Assembly: GCA_945948515.1 (NCBI GenBank)
Contig: CAMFBH010000013.1
Coordinates: 1-47,138 of the forward strand
Direction of reading: 5' to 3'
Origin: an uncultured Clostridia bacterium
Lineage (GTDB): Bacteria; Bacillota; Clostridia; Oscillospirales; Acutalibacteraceae
DNA: 47,138 nucleotides
Position 1 is the stretch's first letter, and the number at the start of each line of letters is the position of its first letter. Below are positions 7,764 to 15,597 of the stretch, piece after piece. The notes beneath the pieces were generated by a model that was not told the origin of the DNA, did not search any database, and worked only from the letters and a program-made list of their open reading frames with translations. The translations under genes were made by a program, and so were the position numbers.

Positions 7764-7993
7764 ATTATCATCTCCTTTTCAAACCTATTATTACGGCAAA
7801 AAGTTGGTAGCGTAGCGAGACTTTTTGACGAGAGGACGAGCAGTGGAATGAGCGAGGGGCAGAGCCTGCGAAGCCACGAGAGATATGGAACTTGTGAGGA
7901 CGACTTCTGTTACTCTTGCCAAGAGTAACGCAAAAGCACTTTTGACACTTCGCATCAAAAGTGCACTTGCGCCCGCAGGGGCTTAAGCGTATT
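7764..7993. other. candidate oriT region between relaxase and MobC-like gene
   Basis: A 230-base non-coding stretch directly 5' of the relaxase, the usual oriT position for MOBV systems. It has two clear hairpins: TTACTCTT/AAGAGTAA (7910-7917, 7921-7928; 3-base loop) and GCACTTTTGA/TCAAAAGTGC (7936-7945, 7955-7964; 9-base loop). A GCCC/GGGC repeat follows near 7972. Base composition is richer in G+C than the flanks. The nic site itself cannot be identified by eye. Confidence 0.5.
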
Positions 7994-8308
7994 TTAAGAC
8001 TGATTATTCATATCGGAAAGTATGGTTAAAGACTGAGTTAAAACTGACAGAAATTCATCATCAACCTGATTGATATTTTTCAACTGATTAGTCAAATCAA
8101 TAAGCTCATTCCGCAAGGCTTTATACACTCTCGGATTGCCTTGAACCACAACCTCTCTTTGCAAGACTCTGCTTATGAGATAATCCTGTTTGTTAAGACC
8201 TGACAACTTGACAAATTCATCAAGCAGCTTTGCTTCCTCAGGTGACATCCTGAACGCAACTGTTTTGTTCCTCCAACGGTTATGCTCATCACGGTTTTTA
8301 GCCGACAT
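7994..8308 (-). CDS. MobC-like ribbon-helix-helix relaxosome accessory protein
   Basis: A 104-residue protein beginning with a basic stretch and KTVAFRMSPEEAKLLDEFVK, a ribbon-helix-helix strand and first helix, followed by SGLNKQDYLISRVL, as in plasmid mobilization MobC-type proteins. The C-terminal half is helical. It likely binds oriT and helps the relaxase. Its ATG directly follows the integrase TAA (TAAATG), so translation is coupled to the integrase. The oriT candidate and relaxase lie immediately downstream. Confidence 0.75.
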   Translation of the reverse strand: MSAKNRDEHNRWRNKTVAFRMSPEEAKLLDEFVKLSGLNKQDYLISRVLQREVVVQGNPRVYKALRNELIDLTNQLKNINQVDDEFLSVLTQSLTILSDMNNQS

Positions 8309-9382
8309 TTAATCACTCCTTTCTATGTCTAATTTATCTGCCATTTCATTTTGTTTTGAAGGGAACAGGTGTGCATAGCGATAAGTTATCTCTATGCTTT
8401 CGTGTCCCAATCGGTCAGCTATAGCAACGGCTGAAAAGCCAAGCTCAATTAAAAGTGATACATGGGAGTGTCGCAGGTCATGTATTCTGATTCTTTTAAC
8501 TCCTGCCTCTTTTGCTCCTCGCTCCATTTCCCTGTGCAGATAGCTTTTTGTTATCGGAAATAATCTGTCATCCGGTTTAAGGATATATTGCATATTAATA
8601 TAATCCTGAATTTCTTCGCTAAGGAATTTTGACATTTTTATTGTACGGTTACTTTTCTTTGTCTTCGGTGAAGTAATTACATCTTCTCCGTGCAGTCGCT
8701 GATATGATTTGTTTATCGTTACAGTATTGCTATTAAAATCAAAATCTTTAGGTGTCAATGCTAAAAGCTCACCTAAACGCAGTCCGCACCAATACAAAAC
8801 TTCAAATGCGTAATAAGAAACAGGTTTATCCATCATAACATCAGCAAATTTTAAATATTCTTCCTTTGTCCAAAAGAGCATTTCTTTTCTGTGTTCACTG
8901 CCCATATTGCCTGCTTTTGCTGCCGGATTTTTGCGAAGCTCGTAGTATTTAACTGCGTGGTTAAATATTGCACTTAACTGATTGTGAATTGTTTTGAGAT
9001 AACACTCGGAATATGGATTACCGTTTTTATCCTTATAGAGCATTAATTCATTTTGCCAGGCAATTACATCCTTTGTTTGTATTTCACTTATTTTCCTTTT
9101 ACCAAAGTATGGCAAAATTTTTTGCTCAATAATATTGATTTTGGTGAGCCAGGTTGTTTCTTTTATTCGTGATTTAATATCATTTTTATAAATATCAACA
9201 AAGCTTTCAAAGGTCATATCCATATCGGCACTTTGCTGTAAAAGAAATACTCTTTCCCATTCAAGAGCCTCTCTCTTTGTTTCAAAACCCCTCTTGCACT
9301 TTTGCTTGCGATTACCTTGCCAATCTGTGTATCTTACCATTACATACCAAGTTTTGTTCTTTTCGTTTTTGAATACAGGCAT
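8309..9382 (-). CDS. int: tyrosine recombinase (integrase) of the mobilizable element
   Basis: A 357-residue phage-type integrase. The N-terminal arm-binding domain (VMVRYTDWQGNRKQKCKRGF) precedes a SAM-like core-binding domain (about 60-160) and the catalytic domain. Catalytic residues are visible: Arg in CGLRLGEL, His-x-x-Arg in HDLRHSHVSLL, His in LGHESIEIT and the Tyr nucleophile in TYRYAHL. It follows the Xis-like gene directly and precedes the MobC-like gene, forming an excision/transfer operon under the promoter at 9612-9640. It should integrate and excise the element, perhaps at the nearby guaA 3' end. Confidence 0.93.
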   Translation of the reverse strand: MPVFKNEKNKTWYVMVRYTDWQGNRKQKCKRGFETKREALEWERVFLLQQSADMDMTFESFVDIYKNDIKSRIKETTWLTKINIIEQKILPYFGKRKISEIQTKDVIAWQNELMLYKDKNGNPYSECYLKTIHNQLSAIFNHAVKYYELRKNPAAKAGNMGSEHRKEMLFWTKEEYLKFADVMMDKPVSYYAFEVLYWCGLRLGELLALTPKDFDFNSNTVTINKSYQRLHGEDVITSPKTKKSNRTIKMSKFLSEEIQDYINMQYILKPDDRLFPITKSYLHREMERGAKEAGVKRIRIHDLRHSHVSLLIELGFSAVAIADRLGHESIEITYRYAHLFPSKQNEMADKLDIERSD

Positions 9383-9568
9383 TTACTCACCTCCCTTGCA
9401 ATAAAGTCGTTCGTAAAAGTACTCTCGGTTGACTCTGCCTTTTACCGTAAGATAGCCTTTGCTTTCAAGCTCTTCATTCAACTTACGAATTACCTTATAC
9501 GCATAGGCAACTGATACCTCCAACTCGTCAGCTACTTCGTCAACTCTCATAAATTTGTTATTATTCAT
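9383..9568 (-). CDS. xis: excisionase-like winged-helix DNA-binding protein
   Basis: A 61-residue protein, MNNNKFMRVDEVADELEVSV followed by AYAYKVIRKLNEELESKG, with the helix-turn-helix and basic wing (GRVNREYFYERLY) of Tn916-Xis-like excisionases. AGAGGTG precedes the ATG. Its stop directly abuts the integrase reading frame, the usual xis-int order. It is first in the minus-strand operon controlled by the operator cluster upstream. Confidence 0.8.
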   Translation of the reverse strand: MNNNKFMRVDEVADELEVSVAYAYKVIRKLNEELESKGYLTVKGRVNREYFYERLYCKGGE

Positions 9569-9598
9569 TTTTTCACCTCTTTTATATTATTAAGCAAA

Positions 9599-9711
9599 TT
9601 TGTTTAGTTATATATTACTAAACATTTTTGTTTATGTCAAGCGATTTTAGAAAAATATTTAACTTTTTTGTTTAGTTTGTCTTGACTGCAACTAAACAAA
9701 TATGCTATGAT
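9599..9711. promoter_or_regulatory. divergent promoter region with repeated TTTGTTTAG operators
   Basis: The minus promoter for xis-int-mob has TTGACA (9640-9635), 17 bases, TAATAT (9617-9612). The plus promoter for the XRE gene has TTGACT (9682-9687), 18 bases, TATGAT (9706-9711). The motif TGTTTAG or its complement CTAAACA occurs near 9601, 9618 (with TGTTTA inverted at 9629), 9669 and 9692, two copies lying inside the two spacers. This fits mutual repression by the XRE protein. Confidence 0.7.
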
Positions 9712-9811
9712 ATGTTCAACAGATTAACACAAGGAGAATAGTGTGAAAAATCTCACTATTCCGATTGTATTGCCCTCAAAATTTGCCTGTGGCATAATTT
9801 TGAGATGGCTA

Positions 9812-9896
9812 AATTCCCATTATACGCCTTATCCGGCTACAATAAGGTGTTAGGAATTTTTATAAACTATTTGTAGCCGGAAAGGCTATGGGAATT
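9812..9896 (+). promoter_or_regulatory. long leader hairpin enclosing the XRE start codon
   Basis: Three paired blocks stack in order: AATTCCCAT (9812-9820) with ATGGGAATT (9888-9896), GCCT (9826-9829) with AGGC (9883-9886), and CCGGCTACAA (9833-9842) with TTGTAGCCGG (9871-9880). That makes 23 bp with small internal loops. The right arm contains AAAGG and the first ATG (9888), so folding would hide the initiation region. Two smaller hairpins (GAATAGTG/CACTATTC, CTCAAAAT/ATTTTGAG) precede it. Confidence 0.6.
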
Positions 9897-10394
9897 ATTA
9901 TGGCTGTTGGAGATAGAATAAAAAGAGTTCGTCAGTTTCGTGGATTAACTCAAAAAGAGCTTGGAAAGCTTGTGGGCTTTGATGAAAAGACAGCAGATAT
10001 ACGCATTGCTCAATATGAATCAAACACAAGAAAGCCCAAAGAAGATTTACTCATAAAAATAGCCGAAGCATTGGATGTTAATTTCCGTTCTCTTTATGAG
10101 CCCTACAACTATGCGGCTGAAGATGTAATGTTCACACTTTTTGACCTTGATGAGCATTACAAAATTACTATTCACGATGTAGAGGATGAAGATAATCCTG
10201 ATGAAATACACAAAGCAGTTCAGTTTAATTATTTTCTGCTTGATGAATTTCTTACAGAATGGGCAACACGAAAAAAAGAACTTGCCGAGGGTAAAATCAG
10301 CAAGTCAGAATATATGGAATGGAAATTGAATTGGCCTGATACTGCTGATGACTGCGGTAACGGAAAGCCTAAAAAGAATTGGCGTAACTCGTAA
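9888..10394 (+). CDS. XRE-family repressor of the mobilizable element
   Basis: A 168-residue protein (164 if ATG 9900 is used; that start lies just past the leader hairpin). The N-terminal Cro/C1 domain reads VGDRIKRVRQFRGLTQKELG, then a segment with IRIAQYESNTRKPKED and the typical LLIKIAEALDV. An acidic C-terminal domain of about 90 residues ends KLNWPDTADDC. It is divergent from xis-int and shares the operator cluster, so it is the probable regulator of excision and transfer and of itself. The structured leader suggests added translational control. Confidence 0.85.
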   Translation: MGIIMAVGDRIKRVRQFRGLTQKELGKLVGFDEKTADIRIAQYESNTRKPKEDLLIKIAEALDVNFRSLYEPYNYAAEDVMFTLFDLDEHYKITIHDVEDEDNPDEIHKAVQFNYFLLDEFLTEWATRKKELAEGKISKSEYMEWKLNWPDTADDCGNGKPKKNWRNS

Positions 10395-10462
10395 ACCACT
10401 TGCATCACAGAATAACCGACCTTAATTTCCTGTTATCAAATTGTTATCACGCACAAAAAGAA

Positions 10463-10501
10463 AACTCCTAAAATCCGCTTAATTGCTGGATTTTAGGAGT
10501 T
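10463..10501 (-). terminator. intrinsic terminator of guaA
   Basis: A perfect 14-bp stem, AACTCCTAAAATCC (10463-10476) with GGATTTTAGGAGTT (10488-10501), with an 11-base loop. On the minus strand it is followed by TTCTTTTTG, so it ends guaA and insulates it from the mobile element. Confidence 0.85.
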
Positions 10502-10518
10502 AATTTTATGCCTTCAAA

Positions 10519-12045
10519 TTATTCCCACTCCACTGTGCCGGGGGGTTTGGAGGTGATGTCATACACTACTCTGTTAACATGTTCAACCTCATTTGTGATT
10601 CTGTTTGACACCTTTGCGAGAATATCATAAGGGATTTTTGCCCAGTCTGCCGTCATGAAATCATCGGTTGTAACTGCTCTGATTGCAACGAGGTGGTCGT
10701 ATGTTCTGTGGTCGCCCATAACGCCGACGGTCTTTACACCGGGTAGCACGCAGAAGAACTGTGCAAGGTTCTTTTCGTAGCCGTTTTTAGACATTTCATC
10801 GCGTAAAACCCAATCTGCCTCCTGAAGCACCTTGATTTTATCAGCAGTTATTTCGCCGATTATTCTAACTCCGAGGCCGGGTCCGGGGAACGGCTGACGC
10901 CATACAAGCTCTTTTGGAATTCCGAGTTTTTCGCCAACTCTTCTAACCTCATCTTTAAATAAATCACAAAGGGGCTCAATAATTCCTAAAAATTCAACAT
11001 CATCAGGTGTGTTAACTCTGTTGTGGTGTGTTTTAATAACATCCGCATCGCCCTTGCCCGATTCAATGCAGTCGGGGTAAATTGTGCCCTGCGCAAAATA
11101 ACCGAGCTCGTCCTGTTTTCTGATTTCATCCCAAAAAACATTGAAAAATTCAGTTCCGATAATATGACGCTTCTGTTCGGGCTCGCTGACACCCTTAAGA
11201 ACTTTTAAAAAGCGTTCCTGACAGTTAACGCGTACAAAATTAATATCAAAAAGCGTGGTGAAGGTTTTTTCAACAAAATCTCCTTCATCCTTTCTCATCA
11301 GTCCTTGGTCAACAAAAACGCAGGTAAGCTGCTTTCCTACTGCTCTTGAAAGAAGACCTGCCGCAACAGAGGAATCAACTCCGCCTGAAAGACCGAGAAT
11401 AACCTTTTTATCACCGATTTTTTCTCTTAGCTTTTGAACGGTATCCTCAATAAAGCTGTCCATAACCCAGTTACCGCTGCACTTACAAACCTCATAAAGG
11501 AAATTATAAAGCATTTGCGAGCCGAATTGTGAATGTGTAACCTCAGGATGAAACTGAACGGCATAAATGCTTTTCTTTTTGTTTTCCATTGCCGCGCAAG
11601 GACAGTTATCGGTTGTTCCAATGATTTTAAAGCCATTCGGAGGAGTGGAAATATAGTCCGTGTGACTCATCCAAACAGTTGATTTTTCATTAATATTTTT
11701 GAATAAGAGCGATTCCTTTGCCGTGAACTCAATTTTGCCGTATTCGCTTACAGGAGCGGTTTTGACCTCTCCGCCGCCCATCCAAGCGATAAGCTGACAG
11801 CCGTAGCAGATACCGAGAATCGGAACGCCTAAATCAAGAATTTCTTTTGTGTAATGAGGAGATTGCATATCGTAAACGGAGTTTGGTCCGCCGGTGAAAA
11901 TAATGCCTTTGTATCCGTTATTGCGGATTGTTTCAATAGGCGTAGTATAGGGCAGAATTTCAGCATACACCTTGTGGTCACGCACACGCCTTGCAATTAG
12001 CTGATTGTACTGACCGCCGAAGTCAAGAACAAGAATTTTCTCCAT
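10519..12045 (-). CDS. guaA: GMP synthase (glutamine-hydrolysing)
   Basis: A 508-residue full-length GuaA converting XMP to GMP with ATP and glutamine in the cytoplasm. The class I amidotransferase domain has the nucleophile in [17 protein letters not shown] (Cys near 80) and the His/Glu pair in [11 protein letters not shown]. The ATP pyrophosphatase domain has the P-loop [16 protein letters not shown], and the C-terminal dimerisation domain has [11 protein letters not shown] and ends [15 protein letters not shown] precedes ATG 12045. It stands alone with its own promoter and terminator. guaA 3' ends are known integration targets for genomic islands, and a mobilizable element adjoins here. 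Confidence 0.97.
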   Translation of the reverse strand: MEKILVLDFGGQYNQLIARRVRDHKVYAEILPYTTPIETIRNNGYKGIIFTGGPNSVYDMQSPHYTKEILDLGVPILGICYGCQLIAWMGGGEVKTAPVSEYGKIEFTAKESLLFKNINEKSTVWMSHTDYISTPPNGFKIIGTTDNCPCAAMENKKKSIYAVQFHPEVTHSQFGSQMLYNFLYEVCKCSGNWVMDSFIEDTVQKLREKIGDKKVILGLSGGVDSSVAAGLLSRAVGKQLTCVFVDQGLMRKDEGDFVEKTFTTLFDINFVRVNCQERFLKVLKGVSEPEQKRHIIGTEFFNVFWDEIRKQDELGYFAQGTIYPDCIESGKGDADVIKTHHNRVNTPDDVEFLGIIEPLCDLFKDEVRRVGEKLGIPKELVWRQPFPGPGLGVRIIGEITADKIKVLQEADWVLRDEMSKNGYEKNLAQFFCVLPGVKTVGVMGDHRTYDHLVAIRAVTTDDFMTADWAKIPYDILAKVSNRITNEVEHVNRVVYDITSKPPGTVEWE

Positions 12046-12080
12046 ATTTGTCCTCCGTTATAGTTAAAAATAATAAAATT

Positions 12081-12109
12081 ATTATATATTGTAAATTATT
12101 GAATTTCAA
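12081..12109 (-). promoter_or_regulatory. guaA promoter
   Basis: On the minus strand TTGAAA (12109-12104), 17 bases, TATAAT (12086-12081). The leader is short (about 35 bases), and I see no purine riboswitch in it. Confidence 0.7.
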
Positions 12110-12294
12110 GTAAAATCATCAGTTGCCAAAAATTTTTTTGCAGTTTAGAAGAATATCGGGCGTTATTCGTGCTTAATTGTTTGTGCGCTTGTATAAACAA
12201 TAATTATATGATATCATCAAATTGTGATACAGTTAACAGAATAAGGGAAAAGATTTAATTTATAATTGTATTCTCATAAAATAAGGAGGAGAAA

Positions 12295-12408
12295 ATGAAA
12301 AGGTTAAAAAAACTGATTACTCTAACGCTTGTTCTTTTATTCGCCCTGAGTGCTTTTGGATGTTCAAAGCAGAGTCTGTTAAGGATATGTATCAATTTGA
12401 AAAACTGA
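12295..12408 (+). CDS. 37-codon lipoprotein stub, likely truncated gene
   Basis: ATG 12295 has AGGAGGAGAAA before it. The product starts MKRLKKLITLTLVLLFALSA and ends with a lipobox (FGC) plus 14 further residues before TGA. A lipoprotein signal with almost no mature part is unlikely to be a full gene. It looks like the 5' remnant of a lipoprotein gene cut by deletion, though a tiny lipopeptide cannot be excluded. A strong palindromic terminator follows. Confidence 0.5.
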   Translation: MKRLKKLITLTLVLLFALSAFGCSKQSLLRICINLKN

Positions 12409-12436
12409 GCTAAGAGCATAAATTGAAAATAAACAA

Positions 12437-12467
12437 AAAACAGCAGTTCAATTTGAACTGCTGTTTT
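12437..12467. terminator. bidirectional palindromic terminator
   Basis: AAAACAGCAGTTCA (12437-12450) and TGAACTGCTGTTTT (12454-12467) form a 14-bp stem with a 3-base loop. It ends the lipoprotein stub on plus and contains the stop codon of the XRE pseudogene on minus. Confidence 0.75.
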
Positions 12468-12659
12468 CTTTGTATTCGGCAATATCTTCAAGCTTACAAT
12501 TCAGTATTTCACAAAGGGTGTTTAAGGTGTAGGTTTTAACATTTTCGTTTTTTCTTAGCCTGTCAAGCTGACCTGTGTTGATGCGATATTCTTTAATCAG
12601 CTTGTATTGAGAAATGTTTTTCTCTTTTAAGGCTTCAATAGTTTGTCAAATACAATCAT
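12448..12659 (-). pseudogene. frameshifted small XRE/YozG-like regulator
   Basis: The main frame reads ALKEKNISQYKLIKEYRINT, then GQLDRLRKNENV, YTLNTLCEILNCKLEDIAEY and the stop at 12448-12450, a clear Cro/C1-type helix-turn-helix. The expected N-terminus MIVFDKL from ATG 12659 is in another frame, so about one base has been lost near 12638. With ATG 12659 as start, translation stops after 10 codons. It is inactive unless a non-standard start is used. It neighbours the truncated lipoprotein, marking a decayed locus between guaA and purA. Confidence 0.7.
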
Positions 12660-12702
12660 ATAAAACCAACCCCGAATACTGCCGTGTTTTTATGTTTAAA
12701 AA

Positions 12703-13983
12703 TTATTTATTTCTATAAATAATAGCTTCTCTTTCGGGGCCGTTTGAAACCATTGTTATCGGATAGCCGATTTCTTTTTCAATGAATTCAACATAATCCC
12801 TTGTTTCCTGCGGAAGCTCGTCATAATTTCTAATGCCTCTGATATCGCAGTGCCAACCCTTCATTATTTTAAGAACGGGCTTGCATTTTTTAAGAGTGGG
12901 AGTGGTTGGGAAATCCTTAATAATCTTTCCGTCAACCTCGTAGCCAACGCATATTTTAATTTCCTCAAGATAAGAAAGGCAGTCAAGCGCGGTCATAACA
13001 ACTTGAGTTGCGCCCTGACATTCAACACCGTATCGTGTTGCAACACAGTCGAACCAGCCAACTCTTCTCGGTCTGCCGGTTGTTGCGCCGAACTCACCCT
13101 TGTCACCGCCGTGAATTCTAAGCTCCTGCGCTTCATCCTCATCAAGAATTTCGGAAACGAATTCTCCTGCACCTACTGCCGAAGAATAAGCCTTTGTAAC
13201 AACAACAATATCTTCAATGGAGTGGGGCGGAAGTCCTGCCCCCACAGCTCCGTAGCCGGCAAGGGTTGAAGATGAGGTTACCATTGGGTAAATACCGAAA
13301 TCGGGGTCCTTAAGAGTGCCGAGCTGACCCTCGAGAAGAATGTTTTTGCCCTCCTTGAGAGCGTTCATAAGGTATGTATGAGTGTCGCAAACATAGGGCT
13401 TGATTTTTTCTCTGTATTCAACGCAGGTTTTATAAAGCTCGTCCTCGTCGAGAAGAGGCTTGTTGTAAACATGCTTAATGGTAAGGTTTTTAAGGGTGCA
13501 AATATTTTTGAGCTTTGCTTTAAGTGTTTCGTCGTCAAAAAGCTCGTTTACCTGAATACCTATTTTTGCATATTTATCGCTGAAGAAGGGTGCAATACCC
13601 GATTTTGTTGAGCCGAATGCGTTTTTACCGAGACGCTCTTCCTCATATTCATCAAGAAGAATGTGGTAGGGCATAAGAATCTGAGCTCTTTCGCTAACGA
13701 GAAGATTAGGATTTAAGCCTGCTTTTTTAACATCCTCAAGCTCATTTAAAAACTTGTTGATATCGAGTGCAACACCGTTTCCGATAATGCAGGTTGTGTG
13801 GTTATAGCAAACACCGGAGGGCATTAAATGAAATGCAAATCTGCCGTGCTCGTTAATGATTGTGTGACCGGCATTTGCTCCACCCTGAAATCGAACAACA
13901 ATATCGCTCTGACCGGCAAACATATCTGTTATTTTGCCTTTGCCCTCGTCGCCCCAGTTGGCGCCGACAATCGCTCTTACCAT
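12703..13983 (-). CDS. purA: adenylosuccinate synthase
   Basis: A 426-residue PurA joining IMP and aspartate with GTP to form adenylosuccinate, the first step to AMP. The start MVRAIVGANWGDEGKGKITD carries the GDEGKGK P-loop, followed by GGANAGHTI with the catalytic His, GTTGRPRRVGWFD near 300 and the C-terminal SNGPEREAII block. AGGAGG precedes ATG 13983. Length is normal. It stands alone under a consensus promoter; with guaA nearby it covers both final branches of purine synthesis. Confidence 0.97.
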   Translation of the reverse strand: MVRAIVGANWGDEGKGKITDMFAGQSDIVVRFQGGANAGHTIINEHGRFAFHLMPSGVCYNHTTCIIGNGVALDINKFLNELEDVKKAGLNPNLLVSERAQILMPYHILLDEYEEERLGKNAFGSTKSGIAPFFSDKYAKIGIQVNELFDDETLKAKLKNICTLKNLTIKHVYNKPLLDEDELYKTCVEYREKIKPYVCDTHTYLMNALKEGKNILLEGQLGTLKDPDFGIYPMVTSSSTLAGYGAVGAGLPPHSIEDIVVVTKAYSSAVGAGEFVSEILDEDEAQELRIHGGDKGEFGATTGRPRRVGWFDCVATRYGVECQGATQVVMTALDCLSYLEEIKICVGYEVDGKIIKDFPTTPTLKKCKPVLKIMKGWHCDIRGIRNYDELPQETRDYVEFIEKEIGYPITMVSNGPEREAIIYRNK

Positions 13984-14029
13984 AATGCAGTTCCTCCTGC
14001 CTGTATCTTAAAAAATAAATAAAATTCAA

Positions 14030-14088
14030 TCTGCCGAACGGCAGAAAGCGTACTAAAATATTATATAGTAAGCACAGAATATTGTCAA
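14030..14088 (-). promoter_or_regulatory. purA promoter and leader hairpin
   Basis: On the minus strand TTGACA (14088-14083), 17 bases, TATAAT (14065-14060), a perfect consensus. The leader then has a compact hairpin TCTGCC-GTTC-GGCAGA (14045-14030) without a U-tract, possibly a 5' stabiliser. Confidence 0.75.
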
Positions 14089-14106
14089 TAAATAAAAGAT
14101 AATATG

Positions 14107-14135
14107 TTGCAAAATTATCACTCTTATGATATTAT
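14107..14135 (+). promoter_or_regulatory. promoter of the GH28 gene
   Basis: TTGCAA (14107-14112), 17 bases, TATTAT (14130-14135), directly upstream of the GH28 gene and divergent from the purA promoter. Confidence 0.6.
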
Positions 14136-14176
14136 TATTTCAACAAATTTCGGCTTTTCCGATAAGGGGCGGTTTT

Positions 14177-15553
14177 ATGAAAATTTATAATGTTTTACAG
14201 TACGGTGCAAAGGGTGACGGAAAAACAGACGACGCTTTTTCCATTCAGCATGCCATTGATGAATGTGCAAAAAACGGCGGCGGAAGAGTTGTGCTTCAAA
14301 GCGGCTACACTTTTTTCAGCAACTCAATTCGATTAAGGAAAAATGTTGACCTTCATATTCAAAAGGGAGCAAGGCTTAAGGCAACCGATAATATTGACGG
14401 CTACATAAGACCGAATAAGCTTATTAACGACCCTAAAACCGCACTTATAGGAAATCCCGTAACCGGAAAGCCAAGCTTTGTATTTATTTACGCCTATGAG
14501 GCGGACGGCTGTCAAATCAGCGGTGACGGTGTTATTGATGCAAACGGTCATGCCTTTGTTCAGAGAAAGGACCGCTACTATGTTACGGGAGATTTTTATC
14601 CGAGACCGACTGTTATTTATGTTGAAAAGTCAAATCACATAAGCTTTAAGGATTTTACGGTTGTTGATGCTCCGTTCTGGACTCTTCATCCGGCAGGCTG
14701 TGACGATGTTCTTATCAGCAGAATAAGAATTTTAAACGACCTTGATGTTGCAAACAGCGACGGAATAGATCCCGACCACTGCTCCAATGTTCGTATTCTC
14801 GGCTGTCATGTTACATGTGCCGACGATTGCATTTGCCTTAAAGCCTCAAAGGGAAACAACGAGTACGGTCCGTGCGAAAACATTGTTATTGACGGCTGCA
14901 CTCTTGTTTCAACCTCGGCGGCAATTAAAATAGGAACCGAGGGAGTAGGAGATTTTAAAAATGTTGTTGTTTCAAACTGCATTATAAGCCGTTCAAACAG
15001 AGGCCTTTCTATTCAAATAAGAGACGGCGGATGCGTTGAAAATGTTAGCTACAGCAATATTATTATTGAAACAAGGCGCTTTTGCCCCGATTGGTGGGGA
15101 ACTGCCGAGCCGATAACAATAACAACCTTTAACCGCGATGAAAACACAAAAAGCGGAAGCGTTAAAAACATTCGCTTTTTCAATGTTACGGCTAAGGGAG
15201 AAAACGGAGTTCTCATTCACGGCAATGCAGAAAATTTCATTGAAGATGTTACATTTGAAAACTGCCGTGTTGAGTTAACTAAAACAAGCAAGTGGCCGTG
15301 CGGAATGTATGATTTACGCCCATGCCTTGATTGGGGAGTTGAGAAATACGATAACTCAGCCTTTTTCATTCGTTATGCAAAGGATGTAACGATTATGAAA
15401 ACAAAAACCTCGTGGGGAAATCTATGCGAAAGCTACAAGTATGCAATAGATGCCGAAAATGTTGAAAATCTTGAGCTGATAAGATTTGAGGGAAGAGGCG
15501 CTCATGAGCTCGACGAGCCTGTTCGGTTTGAAAATGTTAAGCTTGTAAAATAA
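14177..15553 (+). CDS. glycoside hydrolase family 28 (polygalacturonase-like)
   Basis: A 458-residue right-handed beta-helix protein. The N-terminal YGAKGDGKTDDAFSIQHAID is the pectate-lyase/GH28 opening. Catalytic-type acids follow in NSDGIDPDHCSN and CADDCICLKAS, with KIGTEG and SIQIRDGG at the positions of the usual G-H-G and R-I-K motifs. The GH28 His is therefore not obvious, which fits divergent exo-acting or rhamnogalacturonan-type members. There is no signal peptide, so it probably acts on oligosaccharides taken into the cell. ATG 14177 is chosen for the AAGGGG before it. Own promoter and terminator. Confidence 0.87.
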   Translation: MKIYNVLQYGAKGDGKTDDAFSIQHAIDECAKNGGGRVVLQSGYTFFSNSIRLRKNVDLHIQKGARLKATDNIDGYIRPNKLINDPKTALIGNPVTGKPSFVFIYAYEADGCQISGDGVIDANGHAFVQRKDRYYVTGDFYPRPTVIYVEKSNHISFKDFTVVDAPFWTLHPAGCDDVLISRIRILNDLDVANSDGIDPDHCSNVRILGCHVTCADDCICLKASKGNNEYGPCENIVIDGCTLVSTSAAIKIGTEGVGDFKNVVVSNCIISRSNRGLSIQIRDGGCVENVSYSNIIIETRRFCPDWWGTAEPITITTFNRDENTKSGSVKNIRFFNVTAKGENGVLIHGNAENFIEDVTFENCRVELTKTSKWPCGMYDLRPCLDWGVEKYDNSAFFIRYAKDVTIMKTKTSWGNLCESYKYAIDAENVENLELIRFEGRGAHELDEPVRFENVKLVK

Positions 15554-15560
15554 AACAAAA

Positions 15561-15597
15561 ACGCTTATGAACATAAAAGTTCATAAGCGTTTTTTTA
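15561..15597 (+). terminator. terminator of the GH28 gene
   Basis: ACGCTTATGAAC (15561-15572) pairs with GTTCATAAGCGT (15579-15590), followed by TTTTTT. It can also serve the converging PHP gene. Confidence 0.9.

Noticed and set aside
12046-12120. Guanine or other purine riboswitch upstream of guaA (and upstream of purA)
   Set aside because: The leaders are short and AT-rich with no three-way-junction core or antiterminator; only a small hairpin is present before purA.
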